A DNA stretch of 64,000 bases from Pedobacter miscanthi (lineage in GTDB: Bacteria > Bacteroidota > Bacteroidia > Sphingobacteriales > Sphingobacteriaceae), in assembly GCF_003315595.1 (NCBI RefSeq), contig NZ_QNQU01000001.1, forward strand, positions 372,001-436,000. The letters run 5' to 3'. The notes below the pieces were generated by a model. It ran no database searches and had not been told where the DNA came from. It saw nothing but the letters and a program-made list of their open reading frames with translations. The stretch's first letter is position 1; every line of letters begins with the position of its first letter. Below, piece after piece: positions 18,561-26,868 of this stretch. The translations under genes and the position numbers were made by a program.

Positions 18561-19178
18561 TTAAACTTGGTTGCTTTTATAGGCTGCAGCTGACTTAAGA
18601 AATTGATGATGTAAAGTCAAAACCTGCTCAATGATAGATTGATGTTCATCATTAGCGATAAAATGATTGGCCAGTTTAGCTTTTTCTTCATCGCTAAGCT
18701 GTTTATCCATACGTGCCTTTATCTGTTCTTCAGTAACACCATCACGTTGTATTAAACGCTTTAATTTAATTTCATAAGGAGCTGTAACCAAAATGGTGGT
18801 ATCGCACAATTTATAGGAGCCGCTTTCGAATAAGATTGCCGCTTCTTTTAGGGTATAAGGTACAGTTGAAGGAATGGTGGCTTCCCAGGCATCAAAAGCC
18901 CTAAAAACGGCGGGATGAACCAGGGCATTTAGTTGTGCGAGCGCTTGTTCATTATTAAATACAATGCCTGCGATATGCTTATTGTTTAACTTACCATCTT
19001 CGAAATAACTTTCATTGCCAAAAGCCGTTTTAACGCCATCAATCAATAACGTATCCTGGGTCATTATTTCTTTCGCAGCGGTATCGGCATAAAATACAGG
19101 AATTCCCAATACCTCAAAAACCTTACACACGGTACTTTTCCCGCTCCCAATACCACCCGTTATTCCTACTTTGTACAT
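18561..19178 (-). CDS. coaE: Dephospho-CoA kinase
   Basis: Catalyses the last step of coenzyme A synthesis by phosphorylating the 3'-hydroxyl of dephospho-CoA. The P-loop GITGGIGSGKST is at residues 5-16, followed by the substrate-binding FYADTAAKEI and HPAVFRAF and the lid-region TTILVTAPYEIKLKRLIQRD. The 205-residue length is normal. The ATG shares its A with the upstream stop (TAATG), so translation is coupled to the YbbR-like gene. Confidence 0.93.
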   Translation of the reverse strand: MYKVGITGGIGSGKSTVCKVFEVLGIPVFYADTAAKEIMTQDTLLIDGVKTAFGNESYFEDGKLNNKHIAGIVFNNEQALAQLNALVHPAVFRAFDAWEATIPSTVPYTLKEAAILFESGSYKLCDTTILVTAPYEIKLKRLIQRDGVTEEQIKARMDKQLSDEEKAKLANHFIANDEHQSIIEQVLTLHHQFLKSAAAYKSNQV

Positions 19179-20125
19179 TATTTTTCTACTATGAAATCTA
19201 TTTTTGAAGGCATTACACTTACGAGTTTACAATAATCAGGAAATTCGGTTATTTTAACGGTAAACTGACGGTGCTTTAAATTGAGCCATTCATCTGCATC
19301 AATGGTGGCTGTAATAAAACTTTCATCAACCTGATCATAATTACTCAATGCCACTAAAAAAGTAACTTTAACTTTTTTGGGATAGAGTTTTATGCTGTTA
19401 TAATTCCTGTTATTGATAATTTTTAAAGGTACTTCAATGGTTTTCTCGGTAAACTCATCAACTGGTAGTTTAACCTCTACTGAAGACGGATAAATGCTCA
19501 CATTTTTATGGATGCTGTGCTGCAAAGCTACACGCGTTGTACTGCTGCTTTGTACTTTATCCAGTTTTAAGGTGTCGGTTGGCCAGAACTTTATTTTGTC
19601 GAGCTCTTCCGTTGGTCCGGCAACCTTAACATATTTTGGATTGAGGATAATTTCGCTGGCAATGCCATACTGCTTTTCGAAACTTAATTTATCAATTAGT
19701 TTTACAGGTACCCTTTTTACCATGCGTTTGGTAAAGTCGAAATAAAGCGTGTCGGGTTTAACCGAAATCACCTTTTGCGAACTTTCCAATTGTTTATTGA
19801 TGTTATAAAGCTGATCGGAAAAAACGATAAAATCTTTGGTATTTAGCTGACTTAAATTTACGGTAACAGATGGGGGACTAATTCTTAACCGGGCAAATAA
19901 CAATTGCCAGCCAGTTCCTTCTACCCTTAAATCAATTGTATCAGACTGTAGCGGATAAAAAGCCCTTTTAGTTGGTGTGTTTTTAAACACCAGTACCGTT
20001 TTTGCCACATATTCATATTTATTATTTAATGCCATAAAAAGCCATGCAGCTATGGCCAGCAGCAGGCAGGCCAACAAGCTGAATACACGTCTTTTTTCAA
20101 TTTTAGTTAATCTAATAAAGGGCAT
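19178..20125 (-). CDS. YbbR-like domain protein
   Basis: A 315-residue protein with one N-terminal membrane helix (FSLLACLLLAIAAWLFMALN) and a long extracytoplasmic part made of YbbR-like beta repeats. Visible repeat marks are VRVEGTGWQ-like and VKVAGPTEELDKIKF segments and a final FPDYCKLVSVMPSKIDFIVE-like strand. YbbR proteins are often encoded near c-di-AMP cyclases or cell-wall genes; here it is grouped with coaE and yajC, as common in Bacteroidota. Function unknown. Confidence 0.8.
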   Translation of the reverse strand: MPFIRLTKIEKRRVFSLLACLLLAIAAWLFMALNNKYEYVAKTVLVFKNTPTKRAFYPLQSDTIDLRVEGTGWQLLFARLRISPPSVTVNLSQLNTKDFIVFSDQLYNINKQLESSQKVISVKPDTLYFDFTKRMVKRVPVKLIDKLSFEKQYGIASEIILNPKYVKVAGPTEELDKIKFWPTDTLKLDKVQSSSTTRVALQHSIHKNVSIYPSSVEVKLPVDEFTEKTIEVPLKIINNRNYNSIKLYPKKVKVTFLVALSNYDQVDESFITATIDADEWLNLKHRQFTVKITEFPDYCKLVSVMPSKIDFIVEK

Positions 20126-20194
20126 AATCCGTTAAAATCTTAAATATAAGCAGCAAAAACATCTAAAAATGCATTTAACCAAATGTAGTAAAAC

Positions 20195-20228
20195 AAAAAC
20201 AGTCCCGAAAGTTTTCAGGACTGCTCAA
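20195..20228 (-). terminator. Terminator after yajC
   Basis: CAGTCC at 20200 pairs with GGACTG at 20218-20223, and the minus strand continues into TTTTTGTTTT. Confidence 0.75.
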
Positions 20229-20245
20229 ATTTTAATTATTTCTGA

Positions 20246-20569
20246 TTAAGCTTTAGTTGCCGCCGGGGTTACTGTGGCTTTTGTTGCATCTAAAGAAACT
20301 GCCGATTTATCGAAACGGATTTTCACACCACCTTCAACCTCGATTAAAAAAGTTGTATCGTTCATATCGGCAATACGACCGTGAATACCTGCTGTAGTTA
20401 CAATTTTGTCGCCTTTTTTCAATTCACTGATCAATTTTTTATGGTCTTTGGCTTTTTTAAGCTGAGGACGGATCATAAAAAAGTAGAACACTAGCGCAAT
20501 TGCTCCAAACATAATTAATTGTCTTGGATCAAATCCGCCTGCTGCCTGTAAAATTACTGTTGATGTCAT
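20246..20569 (-). CDS. yajC: Preprotein translocase accessory subunit YajC
   Basis: A 107-residue protein with one membrane helix (LIMFGAIALVFYFFMIRPQ) followed by the conserved KKAKDHKKLISELKKGDKI and VVTTAGIHGRI, the diagnostic cytosolic barrel of YajC. It associates with SecDF and the Sec translocon. It ends the DUF1573-nusB-type cluster and has its own terminator. Confidence 0.93.
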   Translation of the reverse strand: MTSTVILQAAGGFDPRQLIMFGAIALVFYFFMIRPQLKKAKDHKKLISELKKGDKIVTTAGIHGRIADMNDTTFLIEVEGGVKIRFDKSAVSLDATKATVTPAATKA

Positions 20570-20630
20570 TTTTTATTTTTTTTGTGTATGAATAGCTGAT
20601 GATCCTTAATATGATCAATAATCAACTAAA

Positions 20631-21089
20631 TTATTTTTTGGCAAGCACCTCTCCTACCAAATGAACGGTAGAAACTGTAGGGTTTGCATTTGAAGTAATG
20701 GTTACCACTTTATCCTGCATGCCCATTTTGCCTTCGCTATTGAAAACTACGCTGATAATTCCTTCTTTACCTGGTAAAATAGGCGAACCTGGCACCTGTG
20801 GAACAGTACAGCCACATGTTGCGGTTGCATTAGATACTACAAGCGGTGTTTTGCCCGTATTTTTAAGTTTAAAATCGTGTTTTACCTTTTCGCCCTGTTC
20901 TATTTTACCAAAATCGAAAATTTCGCGTTCGAAAACGATAACCGGTGCATCTGCAGGGGCAACTTTAGCTGTTTTTGAAGTATCGTTACCAACCGAAACC
21001 GCCGATGTTGTTTCTGAGGTTTGGTTATTTGCGTTACGGCATGCTGCAAATGAAAGTGCAGCGATAGCCAGGATAAATGTTTTTTTCAT
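20631..21089 (-). CDS. DUF1573 lipoprotein
   Basis: A 152-residue protein with a lipoprotein signal (ALSFAAC, cysteine at about residue 17), a short T/S-rich linker and one immunoglobulin-like DUF1573 domain containing FDFGKIEQGEKVKHDF and the conserved CGCTVPQVP. Such proteins are common in Bacteroidota envelopes; their role is unknown. It lies two bases after nusB on the same strand, so it is cotranscribed. Confidence 0.85.
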   Translation of the reverse strand: MKKTFILAIAALSFAACRNANNQTSETTSAVSVGNDTSKTAKVAPADAPVIVFEREIFDFGKIEQGEKVKHDFKLKNTGKTPLVVSNATATCGCTVPQVPGSPILPGKEGIISVVFNSEGKMGMQDKVVTITSNANPTVSTVHLVGEVLAKK

Positions 21090-21091
21090 TT

Positions 21092-22042
21092 TTAATCTTC
21101 GATTAATCCGCGGCCAATCTTTTTAATGGTATTATTCTTTTTAAGATCGCCTAAAATTTTGTCTAAAATACCGTTTATAAATGAATTACTCTTCGGTGTA
21201 CTGTAATCTTTTGATAACTCTAAATATTCGTTAATGGTTACTTTAACCGGAATAGACGGGAAGTTTAGCAGTTCGCAGATCGCCATTTTCATCAGGATCG
21301 TATCCATAAGTGCAATACGCTCCGATTCCCAATTTTTGGTCCTGTCGGCAATCATATCCTGGTATTTGGCATCGTTTTGTAAGGTGTGCACAAAAAGATC
21401 CTGTACAAATTTGCTATCCTCTACCCAATCGGCACTGATTTCGGTCAGTTTATTTTTGAACGGATCGTCAGAAGTAAAGTTTTTAAGGGTTTTGGCAACC
21501 ATTCCTTTCATCACTTCATGATCCACCTGCCAGTTGATAAATTTTTCTTCAAAAACCTGGATAATGGCCTGGCTTTTTAAAATGATTTTACGGAAAATAT
21601 ATTTGATGATATCTTTTGATGATTCTAAACTCTCGTTATCATCAGCAAGGTAATCGGCATATTCTTTTGATGCTTTTAAAGCATTGTACACGGTTTTGCG
21701 GATTTCGGGATCAAAGCCCCAATCTACCTTATACTTTTTAATTGCAGAAACATATTCAGGATTCTGCTGCAATAAAACGCTAAACTTATTGTGTAGCAAT
21801 TTCATGTTCGGATTGATATCCTCTGCTGTTTTAATGAATTTGTTTGCGCGTTCTGCCGCGTCGTTAGCAGTAAATTCGGTAACTTCTACCAATAAAGAGA
21901 GCATCCAGATGTACATTTCGTACACACTATCGATACTTTGCATCAAGGTTTTCAAATCACCTTTAATGTCTTTTTTGTCTGCCATGTGCCATGCAAAAAT
22001 GTTTTGCAAAGCTTTGATTCTTAAGTGCCTTCTGTTTAACAT
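21092..22042 (-). CDS. nusB: Transcription antitermination factor NusB (long Bacteroidota form)
   Basis: NusB helps antitermination on rRNA operons by binding boxA RNA with NusE/S10. This 316-residue protein is about twice the length of the E. coli one, the usual Bacteroidota form: the N-terminal half begins MLNRRHLRIKALQNIFAW, and the canonical NusB features lie in the C-terminal third, with LMDTILMKMAICELL, FPSIPVKVTINEYLELSKDY and SFINGILDK. Start ATG at 22042. Confidence 0.9.
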   Translation of the reverse strand: MLNRRHLRIKALQNIFAWHMADKKDIKGDLKTLMQSIDSVYEMYIWMLSLLVEVTEFTANDAAERANKFIKTAEDINPNMKLLHNKFSVLLQQNPEYVSAIKKYKVDWGFDPEIRKTVYNALKASKEYADYLADDNESLESSKDIIKYIFRKIILKSQAIIQVFEEKFINWQVDHEVMKGMVAKTLKNFTSDDPFKNKLTEISADWVEDSKFVQDLFVHTLQNDAKYQDMIADRTKNWESERIALMDTILMKMAICELLNFPSIPVKVTINEYLELSKDYSTPKSNSFINGILDKILGDLKKNNTIKKIGRGLIED

Positions 22043-22092
22043 GAATGTAAGAACGAGTGTGGTTTTTTAAAACCTGTTTTAATAGTTATGAT

Positions 22093-23181
22093 TTAATATG
22101 ACGATTTAATTTTTTTAATATCTGCAATCCGTTTTTCGGCAATCCGGTTTGCGGCAATGTTTGTGGATATGTTTTCAGCTTTGCTTAATTTAATTACGCT
22201 ACGGGTAGCATCATAAATATTTTCTGTAAGCTGTACCGTGCGTTTTTTACCAAAACCGGTCAGTTCAGAGTAGCATGAAATCAACCCACCTGCATTAATC
22301 AGGTAATCAGGCGCAAATAAAATACCTTTTTTCAGCAGTAATTCGCTATCTAAAAGTTCATCTTTTAACTGGTTATTGGCCGAGCCTGCAATAATTGCAA
22401 ACTTCATTTTTTCGATGGTTTTGTTGTTTACCGTGGCTCCCATGGCACATGGGGCATACACATCGGCATCGGTCGTAAAAATTTTATCGGCTTCTATCGG
22501 TTTTGCCTTATATTTCCTGGCTACATAGGTTAACTGTTCCTGATTGATATCGCTGATCAATACTTCGGCATTTTCTTTTCTCAACAAAGCCACCAGGTGT
22601 TCGCCAACATTGCCAATACCCTGTACCACAATGGTTCTGCCGGCAAGCATATCGGTACCAAAAACTTCTTTAACACTGGCTTTAATACCTAAATAAACAC
22701 CCTGGGCAGTAAATGGAGCCGGGTTGCCTGCACCACCAATTGACTCGGGAACACCAGTAACATAATTGGTTTCCATACGGATATATTCCATATCGCGAGT
22801 ATTGGTACCCATTTCTTCTGCTGTAATGAATTCGCCGTTCAGGTTTTTAATAAACCTGCCATAGCTGCGCATTAAAGTTTCTGTTTTATCTTTTCTCGAA
22901 TCGCCGATGATTACGCCTTTTCCGCCGCCTAGGTTTAAACCTGTAATGGCCGCTTTATAAGTCATTCCGCGTGATAAACGCAGGGCATCTTCCAGGGCTT
23001 CACCTTCGGTGGCATAGCTCCACATGCGTGTTCCACCCAAAGCGGGGCCTAAAGTAGTATCGTGTATAGCAATAATTGCTTTTAAACCTGTATCCGGATC
23101 ATTGCAAAAAACCAACTTTTTATGCCCGTAGGCACTTAATTGATCTAAAATTGATGAATCTGACGAAGAATTTGCTGGCAT
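22093..23181 (-). CDS. Glu/Leu/Phe/Val dehydrogenase family protein (leucine dehydrogenase-like)
   Basis: An NAD-linked amino-acid dehydrogenase that interconverts a branched or aromatic amino acid and its 2-oxo acid. Substrate-binding marks are GPALGGTRMW and NLGGGKGVIIGD with the catalytic lysines, and the Rossmann loop is VVQGIGNVGEHL. The protein is 362 residues from the ATG at 23181; an upstream in-frame TTG at 23208 was rejected. The size and motifs fit leucine dehydrogenase better than glutamate dehydrogenase, though exact substrate is inferred. Confidence 0.85.
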   Translation of the reverse strand: MPANSSSDSSILDQLSAYGHKKLVFCNDPDTGLKAIIAIHDTTLGPALGGTRMWSYATEGEALEDALRLSRGMTYKAAITGLNLGGGKGVIIGDSRKDKTETLMRSYGRFIKNLNGEFITAEEMGTNTRDMEYIRMETNYVTGVPESIGGAGNPAPFTAQGVYLGIKASVKEVFGTDMLAGRTIVVQGIGNVGEHLVALLRKENAEVLISDINQEQLTYVARKYKAKPIEADKIFTTDADVYAPCAMGATVNNKTIEKMKFAIIAGSANNQLKDELLDSELLLKKGILFAPDYLINAGGLISCYSELTGFGKKRTVQLTENIYDATRSVIKLSKAENISTNIAANRIAEKRIADIKKIKSSY

Positions 23182-23647
23182 ATTGAACGTTCGGCTAACC
23201 TGCTGCAAAATTAAAATAAAAAACCATTATTACACGTATTTAACAAAACTATAACAAAATTAATTCGAACGGGATTAAATAAATAAAGTTATTTGTTCAA
23301 AAAAGTATTATTTGGCTAAATTACTTTTGTTTTTTGGAGACACAAACCAAGGCAATAATATTGGTCCGTGGAGACACGAACCAAGGCTTGGGAAAAGATG
23401 AAGATGTTTGGTTCGTACCTGCACAAAGCAAGGCATTATTTTAAGTGGTCGGTATTATTTGGAAAAGCCGGGTTCGGTTCATTTGGGTTACGAAAGCCCC
23501 GCTATACGCTTCAAAGCCTTGGCTCGTACCTCACCTACGGGTTTTACGCTGCTATCGGGTTTAGGTGGCAAAGGCTTCCTAAGTTGCAAAAGGGTAAAGC
23601 ATCGGCAACTTCGAGTGCTATAGCTTTGCGTTAGATGCCTTTGATTT

Positions 23648-23680
23648 AAACCTCGCAGGTTTTAAAAACCTGCGAGGTTT
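23648..23680. terminator. Perfect 16-bp hairpin
   Basis: AAACCTCGCAGGTTTT is mirrored by AAAACCTGCGAGGTTT with one base between. Could end a transcript from the left. Confidence 0.65.
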
Positions 23681-23851
23681 GGCAATAGAGTTCAAAAACA
23701 TTTTAATAATCAGGTTAAGGGCTTTAATTAATTTAGTTTTCTACGCCACATCTTCCATCTCAAATTATACATTTTACATCCCTTATTGTCATTATTCTTT
23801 AAAGCTTAATCACTAATAGATAAATATGATGTACAGAATAACAAAATTATC

Positions 23852-23859
23852 TAAGTTTG
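23852..23859 (+). promoter_or_regulatory. Promoter -7 box of ABC exporter gene
   Basis: TAAGTTTG matches TAnnTTTG exactly and ends six bases before the ATG at 23866, so the message would be nearly leaderless. Confidence 0.6.
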
Positions 23860-23865
23860 TACAAC

Positions 23866-25656
23866 ATGAAACATCTGAGCCGATTAAATAAGTATTTTCT
23901 TAAATATAAATGGTGGATTATCCCCGGAAGCATTTTCGTGGTGATTTCCAATATTTTTGGAGTGGTACCGGCACAGGTAATCGGCTATGCGGTAGATCTG
24001 ATTACAGAAAACATCCAGATTTTTAATCTTTTTCATGGTTTTGACAGACAGGCGATCATTTACGATATTTTTAGCAGCAACCTTTTATATTTTGGCCTGC
24101 TGGTTATTGTGCTTTATCTGTTAAGGGGCTTGTTCTTATTCTTTATGCGGCAAACCATTATTTTAATGTCGCGGCATATTGAATTTGACATGAAAAACGA
24201 CATCTACCAGCATTATCAGGAATTGAGTTTAGGTTTTTACCGTAGAAATAATACAGGCGATTTAATGAACCGTGCTACGGAAGATGTAAACCGCGTGAGG
24301 ATGTATGTGGGGCCGGCAATTATGTATACCATTAATACTTTTGTATTATCGGTGCTTATTATCTGGTCGATGTTTGATGTAAACTCAAAGCTGGCCATTT
24401 ATTGCCTGTTGCCACTCCCCTTTCTGGTGATCATTATATATTATGTAAATACGCTGATTTTTAAAAAAAGCGGAAAAATACAGGAGCGTTTATCAGACCT
24501 TTCGAGTTTTGTACAGGAGCGTTTTTCGGGCATCAGGATCATTAAATCTTACGTGCGTGAAGATTATACCCGCAATATGTTCGAAATCCAGAGCAACGAA
24601 TATAAAAAAGATTCGATGAGTTTGGTTAAAGTTTCGGCCCTGTTTTATCCTACCATGCTCTTATTAATTGGTTTAAGCACTATTTTAACCATTTATATCG
24701 GCGGTATCCAGGTGATGAACGGTAGTATCACCGCCGGGAACATTGCCGAATTTATCATTTACATCAACCAGTTAACTTTTCCGGTAACCATGCTGGGCTG
24801 GGTAACCTCACTGATCCAAAGGGCTGCAGCCTCGCAGAAAAGGATTAACGAATTTCTGGATATCCCATCGGATATTCAGTCAAAAGAAACTTCGGAGAGA
24901 ACTTTATCAGGCAATATCAAATTCGATAAGGTAAGTTTTACCTATCCGGATACAGGCATTGAAGCCCTAAAAGAGGTCAGTTTCGAGATCAACAACGGCG
25001 AATTTGTGGCAATTATCGGGAAAACAGGTTCTGGGAAATCAACATTGGCTAACCTGATTATGCGGATGTACGATGTAGAAAACGGTGCTATCGATATCGA
25101 CGGGAAGAACATTAAAGGTTTAAATTTAAAAGATTACCGATGCCAGATCGGTTTTGTACCGCAGGAGGTTTTTCTATTTTCGGACACGATAAAAAACAAC
25201 ATTGCCTTTGGCTTAGACACAGTTACCGATGAAGAGGTTTATACCGCAGCTAAAAATGCTTCGGTTTATAACAACATTATTGATTTTGAAGAAAAGTTCG
25301 AAACCATGCTGGGCGAACGGGGAATTACGCTATCGGGCGGACAAAAACAAAGGGTTTCTATTGCCCGTGCGTTGATTAAATCGCCAAAGATTTTGATATT
25401 TGACGACTGTCTTTCGGCTGTAGATACCAAAACCGAAGAGGAAATACTGCAAAACCTGGGTAAAATAATGGCCGGAAAAACAAGTATTTTAATTGCCCAC
25501 CGGATTTCTACAATTAAAAATGCAGATAAGATTTTGGTGCTTGATGATGGAAAAATCATCGAACAAGGCACACACAATGAATTACTTAAGCTAAATGGCA
25601 GTTATACGGAGCTTTATAACAACCAACTTTTGGAGGAGGAAACGCGCACGATTTAA
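23866..25656 (+). CDS. ABC exporter, fused permease and ATPase
   Basis: A 596-residue type IV ABC exporter half-molecule: six membrane helices in residues 1-310 and an ATPase from about 350. Walker A IGKTGSGKST lies near 385, the signature LSGGQ near 489 and Walker B ILIFDDCLSAVD near 511; the usual catalytic glutamate after Walker B is aspartate. H-loop is LIAHRIST. This group resembles MdlB/YknU-like multidrug or lipid exporters. The ATG at 23866 was preferred to a TTG three codons earlier that overlaps the promoter. Substrate unknown. Confidence 0.88.
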   Translation: MKHLSRLNKYFLKYKWWIIPGSIFVVISNIFGVVPAQVIGYAVDLITENIQIFNLFHGFDRQAIIYDIFSSNLLYFGLLVIVLYLLRGLFLFFMRQTIILMSRHIEFDMKNDIYQHYQELSLGFYRRNNTGDLMNRATEDVNRVRMYVGPAIMYTINTFVLSVLIIWSMFDVNSKLAIYCLLPLPFLVIIIYYVNTLIFKKSGKIQERLSDLSSFVQERFSGIRIIKSYVREDYTRNMFEIQSNEYKKDSMSLVKVSALFYPTMLLLIGLSTILTIYIGGIQVMNGSITAGNIAEFIIYINQLTFPVTMLGWVTSLIQRAAASQKRINEFLDIPSDIQSKETSERTLSGNIKFDKVSFTYPDTGIEALKEVSFEINNGEFVAIIGKTGSGKSTLANLIMRMYDVENGAIDIDGKNIKGLNLKDYRCQIGFVPQEVFLFSDTIKNNIAFGLDTVTDEEVYTAAKNASVYNNIIDFEEKFETMLGERGITLSGGQKQRVSIARALIKSPKILIFDDCLSAVDTKTEEEILQNLGKIMAGKTSILIAHRISTIKNADKILVLDDGKIIEQGTHNELLKLNGSYTELYNNQLLEEETRTI

Positions 25657-25735
25657 ATTGTATTAAAATTGTATTTTGAACTTTAAATATTTGCTTTATA
25701 TTTACCGAAACCAAAAACCAACATCAATACCAACC

Positions 25736-26059
25736 ATGGGAGAATTCGACAACAAGGAAAGAGAAGAAGTTTTTTCAAAGAAAGTAAGAGCAGGTAAGAG
25801 AACTTATTTCTTCGACGTGAAGGCTACTAGATCGGGTGATTATTATTTAACAGTTACCGAGAGCAAGAAAAGATTAGAAGACGGTGTGTTTGTAAAGCAT
25901 AAAATCTTTTTATACAAAGAGGATTTCGAAAAGTTTGCAGAAGGACTGAACGAAACGGTTGATTATATCAAAACCCACCAGGATGTGGTTGAAAAACGTT
26001 ATGAATATTCAGAAAACGGAGAACATAGCACCAGAACAAGCGACGATTTTACTTTTTAG
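25736..26059 (+). CDS. PUR-family protein (DUF3276)
   Basis: A 107-residue protein of the DUF3276 family, bacterial relatives of eukaryotic Pur-alpha that bind single-stranded DNA or RNA. The PUR-like core is AGKRTYFFDVKAT, DYYLTVTES and KIFLYKEDFEKFAEGL, followed by an acidic and serine-rich tail. The ATG at 25736 gives the family start MGEFDNKEREEVFSKK; a longer frame from 25676 was rejected. The same core sequence recurs in the conjugative element as the N-terminal domain of the RadC-like protein at 38607-39182. Confidence 0.9.
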   Translation: MGEFDNKEREEVFSKKVRAGKRTYFFDVKATRSGDYYLTVTESKKRLEDGVFVKHKIFLYKEDFEKFAEGLNETVDYIKTHQDVVEKRYEYSENGEHSTRTSDDFTF

Positions 26060-26074
26060 TAATATAACTTCAAT

Positions 26075-26114
26075 AAAAAACCTCCCGATTCAGAAAATTG
26101 AGAGGTTTTTTTTA
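26075..26114. terminator. Bidirectional terminator
   Basis: AAAAAACCTC pairs with GAGGTTTTTT between the convergent DUF3276 and DUF5362 genes. Confidence 0.85.
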
Positions 26115-26132
26115 TGCGTGATATATTTCTTT

Positions 26133-26591
26133 CTATTTTACAGAAGTGCTAACTACCGCAATAATTAACAGAAAATAACTTGCTATTAGTACGATTGTAA
26201 GTACGCCCCAGAATTTAAACAGCGATTTTACATGATAAATGGCATCATTAAAGTTCTCCTGATCGCCAAATAAAATCCCCTGCCTGCCCTTGGCCGAAAA
26301 ACGCAACAGCAATAAACTCGGGTAAAAAAAGAGCAAAGCCAGTAACAGGTAAAATATCGTAATGCCGGTTGCACCAATACCAGCTAAAGGCCCTAATTGA
26401 TTGAGCATAGCCGGATTAGCACTTATGGCAGCCCCAATACCGAAAGAGCTTAAAGTTAAAAATGCCGAAATCACAAAACCCACAACCGATAAAAACCTTG
26501 CCCATTTACTCATATCGTAAAAGTAACTCCGCATTTCTTCGGTTACGATCAATTTAATTTCCTGAGGTACTTCCTTTTCAATATCTTCCAT
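26133..26591 (-). CDS. DUF5362-like membrane protein
   Basis: A 152-residue protein with three to four hydrophobic segments (for example FLSVVGFVISAFLTLSSFGI, GITIFYLLLALLFFYPSLLL and FWGVLTIVLIASYFLLIIAV) and an acidic start MEDIEKEVPQEIK. The conserved FNDAIYHVKSLFKFWGVLT between the last two helices matches the Bacteroidota DUF5362 family. Function unknown. Confidence 0.75.
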   Translation of the reverse strand: MEDIEKEVPQEIKLIVTEEMRSYFYDMSKWARFLSVVGFVISAFLTLSSFGIGAAISANPAMLNQLGPLAGIGATGITIFYLLLALLFFYPSLLLLRFSAKGRQGILFGDQENFNDAIYHVKSLFKFWGVLTIVLIASYFLLIIAVVSTSVK

Positions 26592-26675
26592 TTATGTATC
26601 TGTATTTTCGGCTAAACATAGATAAAATATAGATTTGATACAATAGCAAGGGTTTAAATAAAGGTTTTAAAAGCT

Positions 26676-26683
26676 TATCTTTG
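26676..26683 (+). promoter_or_regulatory. Probable ychF promoter -7 box
   Basis: TATCTTTG matches TAnnTTTG and is followed by a 5' leader of about 180 bases that begins with a heptanucleotide repeat. Confidence 0.6.
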
Positions 26684-26693
26684 CGCGGAAATT

Positions 26694-26742
26694 GAGATGT
26701 GAGATGTGAGATGTGAGATGTGAGATGTGAGATGTGAGATGT
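26694..26742. repeat. Seven tandem GAGATGT heptamers
   Basis: Seven perfect copies of GAGATGT in a row, eleven bases after the probable ychF promoter. Slippage of this tract would change the length of the leader. Confidence 0.95.
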
Positions 26743-26868
26743 GATGGTTTGATGGATCATGGCCCAAATGCATAACTATAAAGCTCAAAAACGAAAAACA
26801 CAAGGCTATTGACCATAAGACTATGAACCCAATAGCCAAAAAACTAAAGATATAAAGACTAATAAATA

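Larger units (their letters stand above)
23182..23865. other. Gene-free spacer with repeat elements
   Basis: Holds paired copies of GGAGACACAAACCAAGG / GGAGACACGAACCAAGG at about 23337-23387, a G+C-richer noncoding block at 23440-23640, a perfect palindrome at 23648-23680 and a -7 box TACTTTTG at 23322 that faces the block. An 88-codon frame in it has no protein character. Confidence 0.5.

Noticed and set aside
23368..23634. 88-codon frame upstream of the ABC exporter
   Set aside because: Crosses a repeat and a G+C-rich noncoding block; two frames are open over the same stretch, a sign of base composition, not coding.
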